Below, in pieces: positions 1 through 8,280 of a stretch of 11,993 nt of DNA (its first letter is position 1; each line of letters opens with the position of its first letter). Below the pieces are notes generated by a model. It made no database searches. It worked only from the letters and a program-made list of their open reading frames with translations, and had not been told where the DNA came from. The stretch lies in the NCBI GenBank assembly GCA_028565635.1, contig JAOXYB010048636.1, positions 1-11,993 of the forward strand. The letters run 5' to 3'. Source of the stretch: Phoronis ovalis (Eukaryota; Phoronida; Phoronidae). The position numbers and the translations under genes were made by a program.

Positions 1-325
1 TAATAAATATCGTATACACTAGGCATATGAGTTTTCATTTCGCACTAACCCATAAATGTAGGTGGATTTTACCCCCCAACCCCCCCCCCCCCACCCCCTA
101 TCTTAAACGCTATACGTTTGGGGTTAGTGAGATAACTTTTGAGATGATCCCTAAGCATGCAGACAAAGATTTTGACATTTGTCATCATATCTTCAGTTCA
201 GTGCTGGTGACCGACCCCTGGTGTCCTAACTGTTATCCTGACTAAACGAATGTAACATTTAATTAGTTCCTTGTACACATCTTATACATAGAAATAACAT
301 TTACACAATATTCTTTAAATTTTAG
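1..325. other. Intronic sequence with a poly-C tract
   Basis: This stretch precedes the first recognisable exon and ends in a good 3' splice site, TTCTTTAAATTTTAG. I read it as the 3' end of an intron of the plus-strand ARM-FN3 gene. It contains a C-rich run at 72-98. A 72-codon open frame at 27-245 crosses the C-run, shows no family motif and is treated as chance. Confidence 0.6.
72..98. repeat. Poly-C / G-rich (minus strand) low-complexity tract
   Basis: Of 27 bases only three are not C. The longest pure run is about 13 C. On the minus strand this is a G-run interrupted by T, compatible with a G-quadruplex. It is also a site where slippage and assembly errors are likely, so its length should not be trusted. 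Confidence 0.85.
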
Positions 326-522
326 ATCTCCTGTCTTGCCAAGATGCTGTGCTGTAATGACCCTGGTTCCAGTAAAAATGCGTGTTTTGCACTGAGTTGC
401 TTAGCAGCCAGTGTTGAAGGACATTCACGAATAATAAATAATAGCTATTCAGATGAAGTGCTTAGGACATTATCAGAACTATTATCTGCTGAAGATCCAG
501 AGACTGGCTGGTTTGCTGCCAT
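326..522 (+). CDS. ARM-FN3 protein, internal exon 1 in window (armadillo-like repeats)
   Basis: This internal exon encodes about 65 residues (ISCLAKMLCC... to ...ETGWFAAM). It contains helical-repeat signatures of the armadillo type: KNACFALSCLA, then SDEVLRTLSELL, then GWFAA. The 5' boundary is the acceptor TTTAAATTTTAG at 325. The 3' boundary was chosen by frame. The obvious GTAAAC donor after 526 would leave phase 0 and put an in-frame TAG early in the next exon. The donor GTTAGT after 522 leaves two bases (AT), which combine with the G at 941 to give Met and the continuous helix GWFAAMTLRTLASQ. The upstream exon lies outside the window. ARM repeats usually act as protein-binding superhelices; no partner can be named. 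Confidence 0.82.
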
Positions 523-940
523 GTTAGTAAACTCTTGTTATATTCCCTCTTAAGTTTAAATTAACTGTCCATGCTGTATAATGGCTTTTGCCTCTTGCTT
601 TCTGCACTGATATTCCTGTCTTATTTAGCTTTTGTGTTTGTTTTCTAACAATTACATTTAAATATGCTGCAATAAATAGTTGCAGTTTATGCATTCTGTA
701 GCCTACCAATATGACAACTTTGGTGGAGATAAAGTTATGTTAGTGCATTAGGCAATTATAAAAAAAAATATTGGTTAAACTTAGTGAAATAATTGATATT
801 CAAATGCTCATATATGACTAGCTGCCTTTTGCTTGATAGCTGAGGCATCGCGATAGCTGCTATTACTAATCGGTAAGTTTGTTTAGTTGTATGTTGCACA
901 TTTTTTTACATTACACCATGTTTTACTGTGATTTTACTAG

Positions 941-1128
941 GACTCTGAGAACACTAGCTAGTCAACCCAAAGGATGCCTTAAACTTCGAGATCATCACAG
1001 TGTTGTGTCAGCACTACAAGCCATAATGGAGAATAAACCAGATGTTAATGAAGATCTCATGGAGGAAGTAACCATTACATTGGAAATTCTCAAACGACTC
1101 ACAAAGCCAGCGGCCCCTGTGCTAGAAG
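941..1128 (+). CDS. ARM-FN3 protein, internal exon 2 (armadillo-like repeat and linker to first FN3)
   Basis: The exon is bounded by acceptor ATTTTACTAG (ends 940) and donor GAAG|GTAGGT (exon ends 1128, phase 1). It continues the ARM-like region: TLRTLASQPKGCLKL, then HHSVVSALQAIM and EEVTITLEILKRL, which has the helix-turn-helix spacing of one repeat followed by a last helix. It ends in TKPAAPVLE, a proline-rich lead-in typical of the A strand of an FN3 domain. The exon thus carries the join between the two halves of the protein. An upstream ATG at 879 lies in the intron and is not the start. The ARM assignment rests on pattern, not on a profile search. Confidence 0.85.
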
Positions 1129-1492
1129 GTAGGTACTAACTGGAACATGCCACAATCTTGTAAGATTAAAATTACCTAATGATTATGCTATAGTGAAATC
1201 AATATATTAAATGTAATATGCTTTTTCACATGAACTGATTTATATAACTGAAACAACAGAAATTCTTAAACATGCTTAGGAATGAGGTGAAATTAGGAAT
1301 TTTAGATGATTATTTAAATCGCGATCAACACCTGTTAATTAGCACTACAAGTAGGAGAAGTTATACATTTTGCAGTTTTTGTCAGCAAATGTCATTATGG
1401 TGGTGAAAGTTCGGTAGAAAAAAAAATTGTGTGCTGCTATACATTGATCATTCTTGATAAGTAACTTGTATGTAAATATTCCTCTTTTTCAG

Positions 1493-1726
1493 TAAAAGGA
1501 CCCCATGAAATAGAAGCTGTATGGCAGGAAATGCCAACAAAAAGTGGATTTGTTGTACGATATCAGTTATTTGATGGGACGAAGTGTTTGTATCAAGGAA
1601 AAGACTTGAGTTTTACTGTTAAAGGATTAAGTCCACACACTAAATATGGTCTGCGTGTGAGAGGTGTTACAGAGGGAGATGAGAGTCCATTCAGTGATAT
1701 TTCTTTTGCTGCAACTGAAGAGTCGG
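1493..1726 (+). CDS. ARM-FN3 protein, internal exon 3 (FN3 domain no. 1)
   Basis: The acceptor is CCTCTTTTTCAG (ends 1492) and the donor is TCGG|GTAATC (exon ends 1726). It is 234 nt, phase 1 at both ends. With the PAAPVLE from the previous exon it makes one complete FN3 fold. Visible features are EIEAVWQEM (strand B with the core Trp), GFVVRYQLFDG (strand C), DLSFTVKGLSPHTKYGLRVRG (strand E, the L-x-P-x-T-x-Y core, strand F) and SPFSDISFAATEE (strand G). FN3 domains are beta-sandwich interaction modules found both outside and inside cells. No signal peptide or membrane segment is visible here, so location is undetermined. Confidence 0.9.
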
Positions 1727-2434
1727 GTAATCTTTCTATAAAAAAAACATTTTATCTAGTATGTACTATCGTGTACTTAATAATATAATGTATAAATACC
1801 AATGACACCTTATTGCAGCTTTGAATTTGACATCAGGCTTCTATTTCTCTTTCCAGTGCATATTTCTACCTTGAGACTGTAAAATAGTAATTGAAATAAA
1901 CTGAAAACAGTCATCAGGTTGGCAATGCATTTCAATTAAGTATGTTACTATTCTGAAACAACCAAAAATTTTGGTCACTGCCTTCTAATTGTTATTATTC
2001 TTCTGATGTAGTCTTCATAGGGAAGATAAAATAGTAAAAATAACAGGCAATTTTTGGAAAGAGGTTAAAATTGTTTCAATCTTTAGGTTTTATAGACTGA
2101 GCTAAAAGCCACTTGAAAACAATATGGCAACCCGGAAAACTTATGTTGATAGTAATAAAGACGTTCAGTTTCCAAAGAATAAATAAATGTAACATTGCCT
2201 AAATATGCATTTAAACATGACCACATATAAGTTACACAGTGAAGAAATTATAATTTTTATTATTTATCATTACTTTTAGGCATTTTGAGTGGGAAAATGT
2301 CAGTTTTAAAAATATGCACAAGAAACGATAAAATTTGAAGTTTATTATTCGGACTGAGCCCAGTCCTATGTGTACTGAATGAATAAATATTCCACTTGCT
2401 GTGTATATGTTTCACACTATATTCATTGTTCTAG
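1727..2434 (+). other. Intron between FN3 no. 1 and FN3 no. 2
   Basis: This is 708 bp of AT-rich sequence with GT at its start and a CATTGTTCTAG acceptor at its end. No coding exon was seen on either strand. Its distal part, about 2255-2366, carries one copy of a dispersed hairpin-bearing repeat whose partner is near 9850-9958. Confidence 0.75.
2255..2366 (+). repeat. Dispersed repeat, copy 1, ending in a GGACTG/CAGTCC hairpin
   Basis: Sequence resembling TTATCATTACTTTTAGGCA and TTTGAGT is followed about 60 bp later by TTATTATTCGGACTGAG. It closes with GGACTG-AGCC-CAGTCC at 2351-2366, a perfect 6-bp stem with a 4-nt loop. The same ordered motifs recur on the same strand at about 9850-9958. 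I cannot assign a transposon family. Confidence 0.6.
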
Positions 2435-2551
2435 TTCCTGGTCCCCCTCGGAATGTTAGGATCTTAGGTTGTACAGCGACGCAGTTGAAAGTTGGTTGGG
2501 AACCTCCAGAATTCCCTAATGGTGCATTGAAAGGATATAATGTCTATTTGG
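2435..2551 (+). CDS. ARM-FN3 protein, internal exon 4 (N-terminal half of FN3 domain no. 2)
   Basis: The acceptor is TTGTTCTAG (ends 2434) and the donor is TTGG|GTAAGT (exon ends 2551), an excellent 5' splice site. It is 117 nt, phase 1 at both ends. It encodes VPGPPRNVRILGC, then QLKVGWEPPEFPNG and LKGYNVYLG. These are strands A, B (core Trp plus the E-P-P turn) and C of an FN3 domain, which stops abruptly after strand C. The rest of the fold is supplied 7.9 kb downstream at 10500, and the phase matches exactly (G + GT = Gly). The short frame running past the donor to 2619 is intronic read-through. Confidence 0.9.
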
Positions 2552-2892
2552 GTAAGTTACAAAGAGCAATCTATCTTAAACTCATTGGTAAAAGCTGCAA
2601 AAGGATAAATCAACTATAAAATATTAAAATGGGATTGTGTAATAAAACATAGCATAGAAATATTGTGACTAAGCTCTAAGGTTAGGTATGCAAAGATCAT
2701 CATTAATTTCTTTCTTATATTTTAGAATCAGTAAACATTATAATGTTATATTCTTTATTAGGAAAAGTGCATTTTACTTACAGTACCTCATTGTATATAT
2801 GTACCTCATGTATCAGACCCTGTTGAATTCCGTAGAGAAAAAGTTAAAATTCCTCAGAAATAATATATTAAGTGATTTTTTGAAGTTCTGAA

Positions 2893-3158
2893 CAAAAAAT
2901 ACTTTTTGTTGATGAAAAACATTCATTTAATAACAAATCAACTCATGACAGCACCACAGCTATTTACTGGATTACCTCCAAGATGGCACTACGAGCATTT
3001 CCGGAACCTTCAGACATGTTCGGGTGTTTCTGATGGAATTAATGTGTCTGAAAATGCTTGAAGCGCCATCTTAAAATTGCTCCCATAAACAGAGGCAGTG
3101 CTGTGGTGAGTTTAAACCTGATTAAATTATTATTTTTCATAAAAACAAGCAATTCCAC
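2893..3158. mobile_element. Foldback (MITE-like) element with about 120-bp imperfect inverted arms
   Basis: Reading inward from both ends, the two halves are imperfect reverse complements. The left arm is about 2893-3017 and the right arm about 3042-3158, with a spacer of about 25 bp. Matching blocks include CAAGATGGCACTACGAGCAT against ATGCTTGAAGCGCCATCTT, CAGACA against TGTCTG, CAGCACCACAGC against GCTGTGGTGAG, and outer AT-rich segments such as GATGAAAAAC against TTTTTCAT. There is no coding capacity, consistent with a non-autonomous foldback DNA transposon. I could not identify target-site duplications. Confidence 0.7.
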
Positions 3159-3192
3159 AGGATTCAGTGGCAATATTATAAAGTATATTTTC

Positions 3193-3235
3193 TGTGGGAT
3201 TCCTTCCGCAGCGCAGTAATACGGAATTCCACAGG
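3193..3235. repeat. Hairpin / short inverted repeat CTGTGGRATTCC
   Basis: CTGTGGGATTCC at 3193-3204 is inverted as GGAATTCCACAG near 3222-3233, with one mismatch and about 17 bp between. A direct copy of ATTCCACAGG lies just upstream near 3152-3162, at the edge of the foldback element. The three may therefore belong to one larger element. Confidence 0.6.
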
Positions 3236-3496
3236 GTTTGATATATAGTTACTCTGTGTCTGAGGAACAAAATGTTTGACAGATTGACTCTTTAGACAAA
3301 TGTCTGTGCACTTGAAGTTTTCACATTTGTACAGCCGAGTTTCTGTACTGTGTTCTATGGTACATTTGCCATCAGACACAGTAGTCTGCTTGTGGACGTA
3401 ATCCTTTAAATCATTGGATTCTCTATTTCGATTTAAGGATGATCATTAACTAATTGTAGCTCCCAGGACAGCCTCCTATTTATTGTCCTTAATTTT

Positions 3497-4421
3497 TATG
3501 CCCATCCGCATAGTGGCTGGGCATATAGTTGTAGTGAAGGCGTCGTCGTGAGCATAATAGGCTAGGTGACATTTTAAAATGACCTTGACAAGTATGTCAA
3601 ATGCCAGTACAAATATTCGACATTTTTTGCTGTGCAATCAGTTTCTTTGTCTTGCAAAATCTGTGTCAGTTTTTATTCAATCTGCCTCATCACTTTCCAA
3701 GATGGCCGACTGGTGGCCATGTTGGTTCTCGAGATTTTTCATTGCTTTATGTTCGGTACAGAGTAAATACAAATCACAGACAGGCTATGTAATTATATAT
3801 AATTATGACCCAGATTACATCCACTATGGCCAATTTGTTCCCGAGAGGGCACATTAAGTTGCACCTGTAGCCGCAAAGACAGAGTGCTGTTTGGATGATT
3901 CAAAGATTTTTCTAAGAATTAGGCCATAGGTTGGTGGGTGTAATAGTCTAGGTAAATTTTGAAATGACCTTGACAAGTAGGTCAAATGCTGGTAGAAATC
4001 TTTGACATTGTTTACTGTGGGTAAAAATTCTTTATCTCGCAACAGCTGCTTCAGTTTTTGTTTGATCAGCTTCATATTCATTACAGATCGAGTAAATATA
4101 GGTCAAAGTACAGGTTGGTTATAATTTTGACCTGGATCAAATCCCAAGATGACTGACTGGCGGCCATGTTCATTCTCAAGATTATATGTCATAATAGCAG
4201 CTTTGGTTTTTATCCGATCAGCTTCATATGCGGTGCAGACTAAGTGCAGGGCATAGTACAGGCTATGTGTAATTTTGACCCAGATTACCTGCAATATGGC
4301 TGACAGGTGGCCATGTTTGTTCCTGAGAGGCATGTCACGTTGCGTCTATAGCCATGAAGACAAAGAAGCACTACTTGGAAGATTCAAAGGTTGTTCTAAG
4401 AAGACCATAGGCTGGTGCATG
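3497..4421. repeat. Two-unit tandem repeat of about 385-480 bp with internal triplication
   Basis: Unit 1 (about 3541-3940) and unit 2 (about 3941-4421) share ordered blocks. AATGACCTTGACAAGTA is at 3578 and 3963. CAGGCTATGT is at 3781 and 4259. TGACCCAGATTAC is at 3806 and 4276. A GATTCAAAG...CTAAGAA...CCATAGG-TGGTG block closes each unit. The offset grows from 385 to 470 because unit 2 has an extra copy of the AAGATGGC-GAC-GG-GGCCATGTT segment (near 3699, 4147 and 4294). The region opens with a perfect 8-bp inverted pair, TATGCCCA (3497-3504) and TGGGCATA (3518-3525). Short open frames inside it are chance. It resembles repeat families frequent in bivalve genomes, but no family name is asserted. 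Confidence 0.75.
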
Positions 4422-4450
4422 GCCCAAATGGATCACGTTTCAAAATTAAT

Positions 4451-4670
4451 CCCTAAAAATGTGTCTACTTTTCACAGAAATGGCATGTCCATAAAGATTA
4501 GTCCACTTCAACAAACCCTAAAAATGGATTGTTTTTTTTACAATTTTATTTAAAGGTAGCAATTCTAGGGAACTTTTCCGAGAAAAAACCTTAAAAATTG
4601 ATCCTTTTTGTGACAGAAAACCCTAAAAATGGGTCAATTTTTGAGACCAAACTCTTTAAAAATGGGTGGA
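4451..4670. repeat. Degenerate short-period array of CCCTAAAAATGG motifs
   Basis: Five related motifs lie on the same strand: CCCTAAAAATG at 4451, ACCCTAAAAATGG at 4515, ACCTTAAAAATTG at 4588, CCCTAAAAATGGG at 4621 and CTCTTTAAAAATGGG at 4652. Spacings are about 65, 72, 33 and 31 bp, that is near multiples of 33. This suggests a decayed minisatellite with a unit of about 33 bp. Confidence 0.65.
4545..4550 (-). promoter_or_regulatory. Candidate polyadenylation signal (AATAAA) for the antisense nuclease gene
   Basis: TTTATT on the plus strand reads AATAAA on the minus strand, about 350 bp beyond the nuclease stop codon at 4897. It is the only clean AATAAA that I noted between the stop and the repeat array. 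In AT-rich DNA such hexamers are common, so the call is weak. Confidence 0.25.
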
Positions 4671-4896
4671 TATTTTGAGTTTGGGCTGCACATCCTCATT
4701 TAAAAATATGGTCAGTACTCAGTCCCCTGGGAGTAACACATCAGACAGCACATACAATCAAAGAGTACCTATTTTAACCAAAACAATATAAACCAGATTA
4801 TAATGCATTTTGTACTCTATTTTTTTGTATTGTAAAAAATCAGTAAATGTTGAAAAAACGACAAATAGAATGCCGTTTGTATACAGTCATGTTAAT

Positions 4897-5412
4897 TTAA
4901 TCTTTGCCTAGTCTTCTCACTGCAACAGTAAAGTCATTTTCAAATGCTTCTTTTTTCCCTTTTATATATCTAACTAAAAGAGGAATGTTTTCTGAATCAG
5001 CCAGTTCTTTTGCAGGTTTAGTAATCTGGGCATTTCGGTTGCACACAATTAACCCACCTCTGATGTTATCTTGGTGCTCTGGTGTAATCGGATTCCCGTT
5101 TCTATCACAGCATATGTTTTTGTTTCTTTCAATGTCTTTTACGTATGCCTGAACTTGCTCTATTTGTCGCTTTCTAATCTTTGCAGAGTTGTAGTGTTTG
5201 CACTCAGTAATTACGAATGGCTTATTAGAGGATGTCGTTTTAACCATTAGGTCAAAACGCCTTCCATCTCCACTTTGGCTTATAAACTTCTTCTGGCACA
5301 ACACATTTTCTGTGCCATACTTTTTCACTAGACAATTTGCAACATCGATTTCAAATTGCCGCCATGGTACAACAGCAGCAGCAGCTAGGTCTTGTGGACT
5401 TTCTAAGGCATC
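4897..5412 (-). CDS. PD-(D/E)XK-type nuclease domain, probable 3'-terminal exon of an antisense nested gene
   Basis: A 171-codon open frame ending in TAA at 4897-4899 follows a 3' splice site (CATTTTGTAG, AG at 5414-5413) that supplies an in-frame upstream stop. Numbered from the exon start, it shows the full layout of a restriction-endonuclease-like fold: WRQFE with Glu21, GDGRRFD with Asp54, FVITECK with Glu70 and Lys72, then a helix with RQIEQVQAYVKD (Gln83/86). A later strand, GLIVCNRN, and LLVRYI near the C terminus fit the core of Mrr-like and Holliday-resolvase-like nucleases. All expected catalytic residues are present, so it may be active; the natural substrate is unknown. Coding continues upstream of Val29, so GTG at 5328 is not the start. 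Bacterial-type origin or transposon cargo are both possible. The first coding exon may be 7252-7177. Confidence 0.72.
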   Translation of the reverse strand, partial: DALESPQDLAAAAVVPWRQFEIDVANCLVKKYGTENVLCQKKFISQSGDGRRFDLMVKTTSSNKPFVITECKHYNSAKIRKRQIEQVQAYVKDIERNKNICCDRNGNPITPEHQDNIRGGLIVCNRNAQITKPAKELADSENIPLLVRYIKGKKEAFENDFTVAVRRLGKD

Positions 5413-6179
5413 CTACAAAATGTATGATGAATAACTTAATTTATGATTGACCATGTAAATAATTAATTAATTTGATAACTGCTGTAATAAGTCTTATTGT
5501 GATGCTAAGATTAGAGAAACAATACCTGAAAATAAATATAAAGATCACTATGTAAGGTTTATGTCACAGATTTTGAACCTGGCATATATATCAAATGAAT
5601 GTGATTGTATATTGCAGAGATAAATTATTAAGTAAAATGGTATATTTTAGTAAAACCAATTGAAAGTGAAAATGGATTATACACCATTCTAAAATTAGTT
5701 TTATTAACTTTGTAATAATAGGATTTCTAGCAAAAAAAGTTTTAGGAAACCCAATACTTAATCATTGTCCAAAACATATTTGACAGCTATAGTGTGCCAC
5801 CTACATTTCATTCATATGAGAGAAATTGGGGTAGCTGTCGTTTTTTGTTTGGGGTAAAAATTATATAATTATATATTTTAAAAGTATGTACATATCAAAC
5901 TGTCTTTTTATAACATGTTATGTTTATGTCAAAATTGCAACATATTATAGAGCATATAACAAGATTGAATTAGAACATTTTGATCTCTTTGGAAGATTTA
6001 TATTTTTTAATTCCTGTACCATATGTGAGCACATATACTGTTACTTATTGTATAATTACATAATTATTATGCTTCATAAATTCCTGTACTGTTGTAGAAA
6101 ATACATATTAAATAAAAACTAAAGGTAATTCTTTTCTGCTGATCTACTTGTTTTGTTTATAAATCATTACATTCAATTT

Positions 6180-6620
6180 TGACAGGTTTCCTTTTGGTAT
6201 TTTGTGTTTTCTCCATGCATAAACAGAGCTAACAGCTTTAATTCAATCTGGCATGGAAATTATCAATTTTGTCAGATATTAGGGGAGTTTATTTTCCAAG
6301 CTTGTTGTAAGTTCCTTTTTAATGGTCCATTATTGTATGTTCAGAACGTCATGTAACATTCATAAAAGCCATTAGCAACAACCCTGCCTTTGCTAAAATG
6401 CTAATTGTAAATGTTATTGTTCAGAAAACCCCATACATTCTCAATATTTTTTGTCGGCAAATTTCCTGGATATTCATCTTTTTGAAAGAAATTAATTCAT
6501 TTGGCAAATTATCGGAGCACCAGTTCCGTTCAAGTCAACTAGTATATCATACACAGGTGCACCATCTTGAAGAATGATACATTTTCTAGCATAAATGAAG
6601 GTAAAACGTATCTAGAATGT
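6180..6620 (-). pseudogene. Decayed Tc1/mariner-like (IS630-type DDE) transposase relic
   Basis: The three minus-strand frames together contain ordered C-terminal transposase landmarks. CIILQDGAPVYD (near 6580-6545) matches the QQDGAP segment holding the second catalytic Asp. YPGNLPTKNIENVWGF (near 6475-6425) matches the NSPDLNPIENVW segment holding the third acidic residue. LQQAWK (near 6300) and KLIISMPD followed by IKAV (near 6270-6235) match the usual C-terminal helix. The landmarks sit in different frames and are broken by stops, so the copy is dead. The expected Pro-Asp-Leu-Asn is degraded to Pro-Thr-Lys-Asn. I could not find terminal inverted repeats or the N-terminal DNA-binding half. 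It lies between the candidate antisense gene exons, probably as a later insertion. Confidence 0.75.
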
Positions 6621-7176
6621 TATTTTATCATTCTGCATTCTCCAAATATTTGGCAGGTTAGATGATTTAAACTTGTGCAGAAAGTATATCATTTGCTTAT
6701 ATATACATGTTATACAAGAATGTCTACTGGATATCATCAAAAAATACAGTAACTGTTTGTATATATATTAAGCAGTGTCTTATAACACTGTTATTTGACA
6801 ATTTTCTCATACCAAGTGTGATAAACGCAGTTGTGATTTTCCAGTTTTGGATAGTGGAGTAAGAATAAAAAATATGTTAAAAAAATGTACAATTAAAAGT
6901 GTCCTTATAAGTTAAGGTTTCTGAAAGTTTGGGCATACCCTTTCCAACTAGATTTCTAAAAATATTCATGATTCAGCATAAAAGTTTTTTGGAAATGCCA
7001 TGAGTAAAGTGGGTAAAGTTTTAAATCGCAATTCGAATATGTCCACATTTTTCCCTTGTCATACTGTATGTGAGGACCAGAAATACTAGATCATCCACTA
7101 TAATTTGAATGTTTTAAATCTGACCAGATAAATTAGTGCAGTATTTTCTTATTTCCATGTTCATGTTGTCCTTCAC

Positions 7177-7266
7177 CACGCCGTTCTCGTTGGATTTCTT
7201 CTTTTTCCTTGCGAATAAATTCCGTAGCATAAATCAACTTATGATGTGCCATAATTGCTTTTACAC
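7177..7266 (-). CDS. Candidate first coding exon of the antisense nested gene
   Basis: On the minus strand an acceptor ACACATTTCAG (AG at 7268-7267) is followed by an open frame of about 43 codons ending in TAA at 7135-7133. The first in-frame ATG (7252-7250) has A at -3 and G at +4, a good initiation context. From it the product begins MAHHKLIYATEFIRKEKEEI, a highly charged helix unlike random translation of AT-rich DNA. I placed the exon end at a moderate donor, CGTG|GTGAAG (phase 1), before the frame's TAA. It could join the nuclease exon through an alternative acceptor (CCTTAG, 8 nt inside), or through an intermediate exon I did not find. The upstream junction matches the strong donor at 7906 in phase. 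Exon identity is plausible; the link to the nuclease is inference. Confidence 0.42.
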
Positions 7267-7906
7267 CTGAAATGTGTTTTTTGTTATATTACAGTTATAT
7301 TTGTTATACTTGCTTCTATTATTATAATTAAGTACCAACTATATGGACCTCTAAGTGCCAATGTAACAAAACTGCTGTATTTTGTACCAATTTTTAAGTC
7401 AAATTAATTTAACTCCATGCAGTAAAATAATGCTTTTACTTTGATAGTAATATGCTGATAGTAATAACAAGCAAGCCATGTACTAGATAGAAATGTAATT
7501 CAATTCCTCATCTTCCTCTTTTGAGTTTCCTGATTAGAATAGTTTGATAGAATTTAGGTAATAAAAAATCAATAATCATAAATCTTAAGAATCCTTATCT
7601 CAATACCTTTCTAGAATATATAAATACTTGAATTCTTAGATCTTTTTATTTACCTATCTAAAATTTAACTTAAAATGCACAGAGTAAAGATTTATGTGCA
7701 AAATTGTACACTCCACTCTATAATTATTCTCCCCGTTGAAATTTTATGAGACAGTATAACAAAATCAGAACTTAAAATGTACTTGTGTTTGTCTGTATAT
7801 TAATATAAAAATATGTATTGAGGTAGTCTGTGTTTACTGTTATTTAATATTGATACCTGATATATAAGCCTCTTGATTAAAAAGTAAGTCGGAAGATTGT
7901 ACTTAC

Positions 7907-7960
7907 CTGTGAATATGGCAGCTTCAATATCCGGCGAGAAACAGGAAATTGACGCCTTCA
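7907..7960 (-). other. Candidate 5' (mostly untranslated) exon of the antisense gene, with strong donor
   Basis: On the minus strand CACAG|GTAAGT gives a near-perfect 5' splice site, with exon end at 7907 and donor at 7906-7901. The sequence before it has clustered CpGs (GGCGTC, TCTCGCCGG), unlike its AT-rich surroundings. One frame is open from a stop near 7966 to the donor and ends in phase 1, which fits the acceptor at 7268-7267. It lacks an ATG, so it is better read as 5' untranslated sequence. The right limit (possible acceptor AGTTAG at 7962-7961, or a transcription start further right) is uncertain. Confidence 0.35.
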
Positions 7961-8280
7961 CTAACTATATTCGATTATTGGATATTATGTTATAAGATCA
8001 TATATTAGTTAAAGACCCATTATAAGTCTCCTACTTGTGTGCTTGTGGGTGTTGCGCAGTCTATGTCTGTTAAACTTGTATGACCACAAAATAAATATCA
8101 TAAATTGTCTTTATTATATAAACAAATATCAGTCTTTAGTTTTAGAACTAATATTAAATTATGATAGAAAATAGAGATTTGATAAACTTGAACATTGTAT
8201 CAATAGGTATAAAATATTAATCACTCCTCCTTCACTTTGTGCCAAAACCAGGCTCTTTTAGAACTTTTCTCATTTTAATG

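Noticed and set aside
27-245. 72-codon plus-strand open frame
   Set aside because: It crosses the poly-C tract, shows no domain, and lies just before a clear intron end; proline and cysteine content reflects the C-run.
523-530. Donor TTA|GTAAAC after 526 for the first exon
   Set aside because: It leaves phase 0 and, joined to the exon at 941, reaches an in-frame TAG within seven codons; the GTTAGT donor after 522 keeps the ARM helix in frame.
2351-2370. Helitron 3' end (hairpin followed by CTRR)
   Set aside because: The spacing is wrong: the tetranucleotide would overlap the stem in one copy, and it reads CTAT in the other.
3579-3857. 92-codon open frame in the tandem repeat
   Set aside because: It lies within non-coding repeat units, and the equivalent frame is not kept in the second unit.
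4904-5152. 82-codon plus-strand frame opposite the nuclease
   Set aside because: It is a shadow of the minus-strand nuclease frame, with no motif of its own.
5413-5526. A possible extra minus-strand exon after the strong acceptor TATTTTCAG near 5525
   Set aside because: Only one frame stays open for any length, and it encodes a low-complexity Ile/Leu/Tyr string; no convincing donor joins it to the nuclease exon.
5886-6122. 78-codon plus-strand frame rich in Tyr, Ile and Cys
   Set aside because: The composition is what AT-rich DNA gives by chance; no splice signals or motif were seen.
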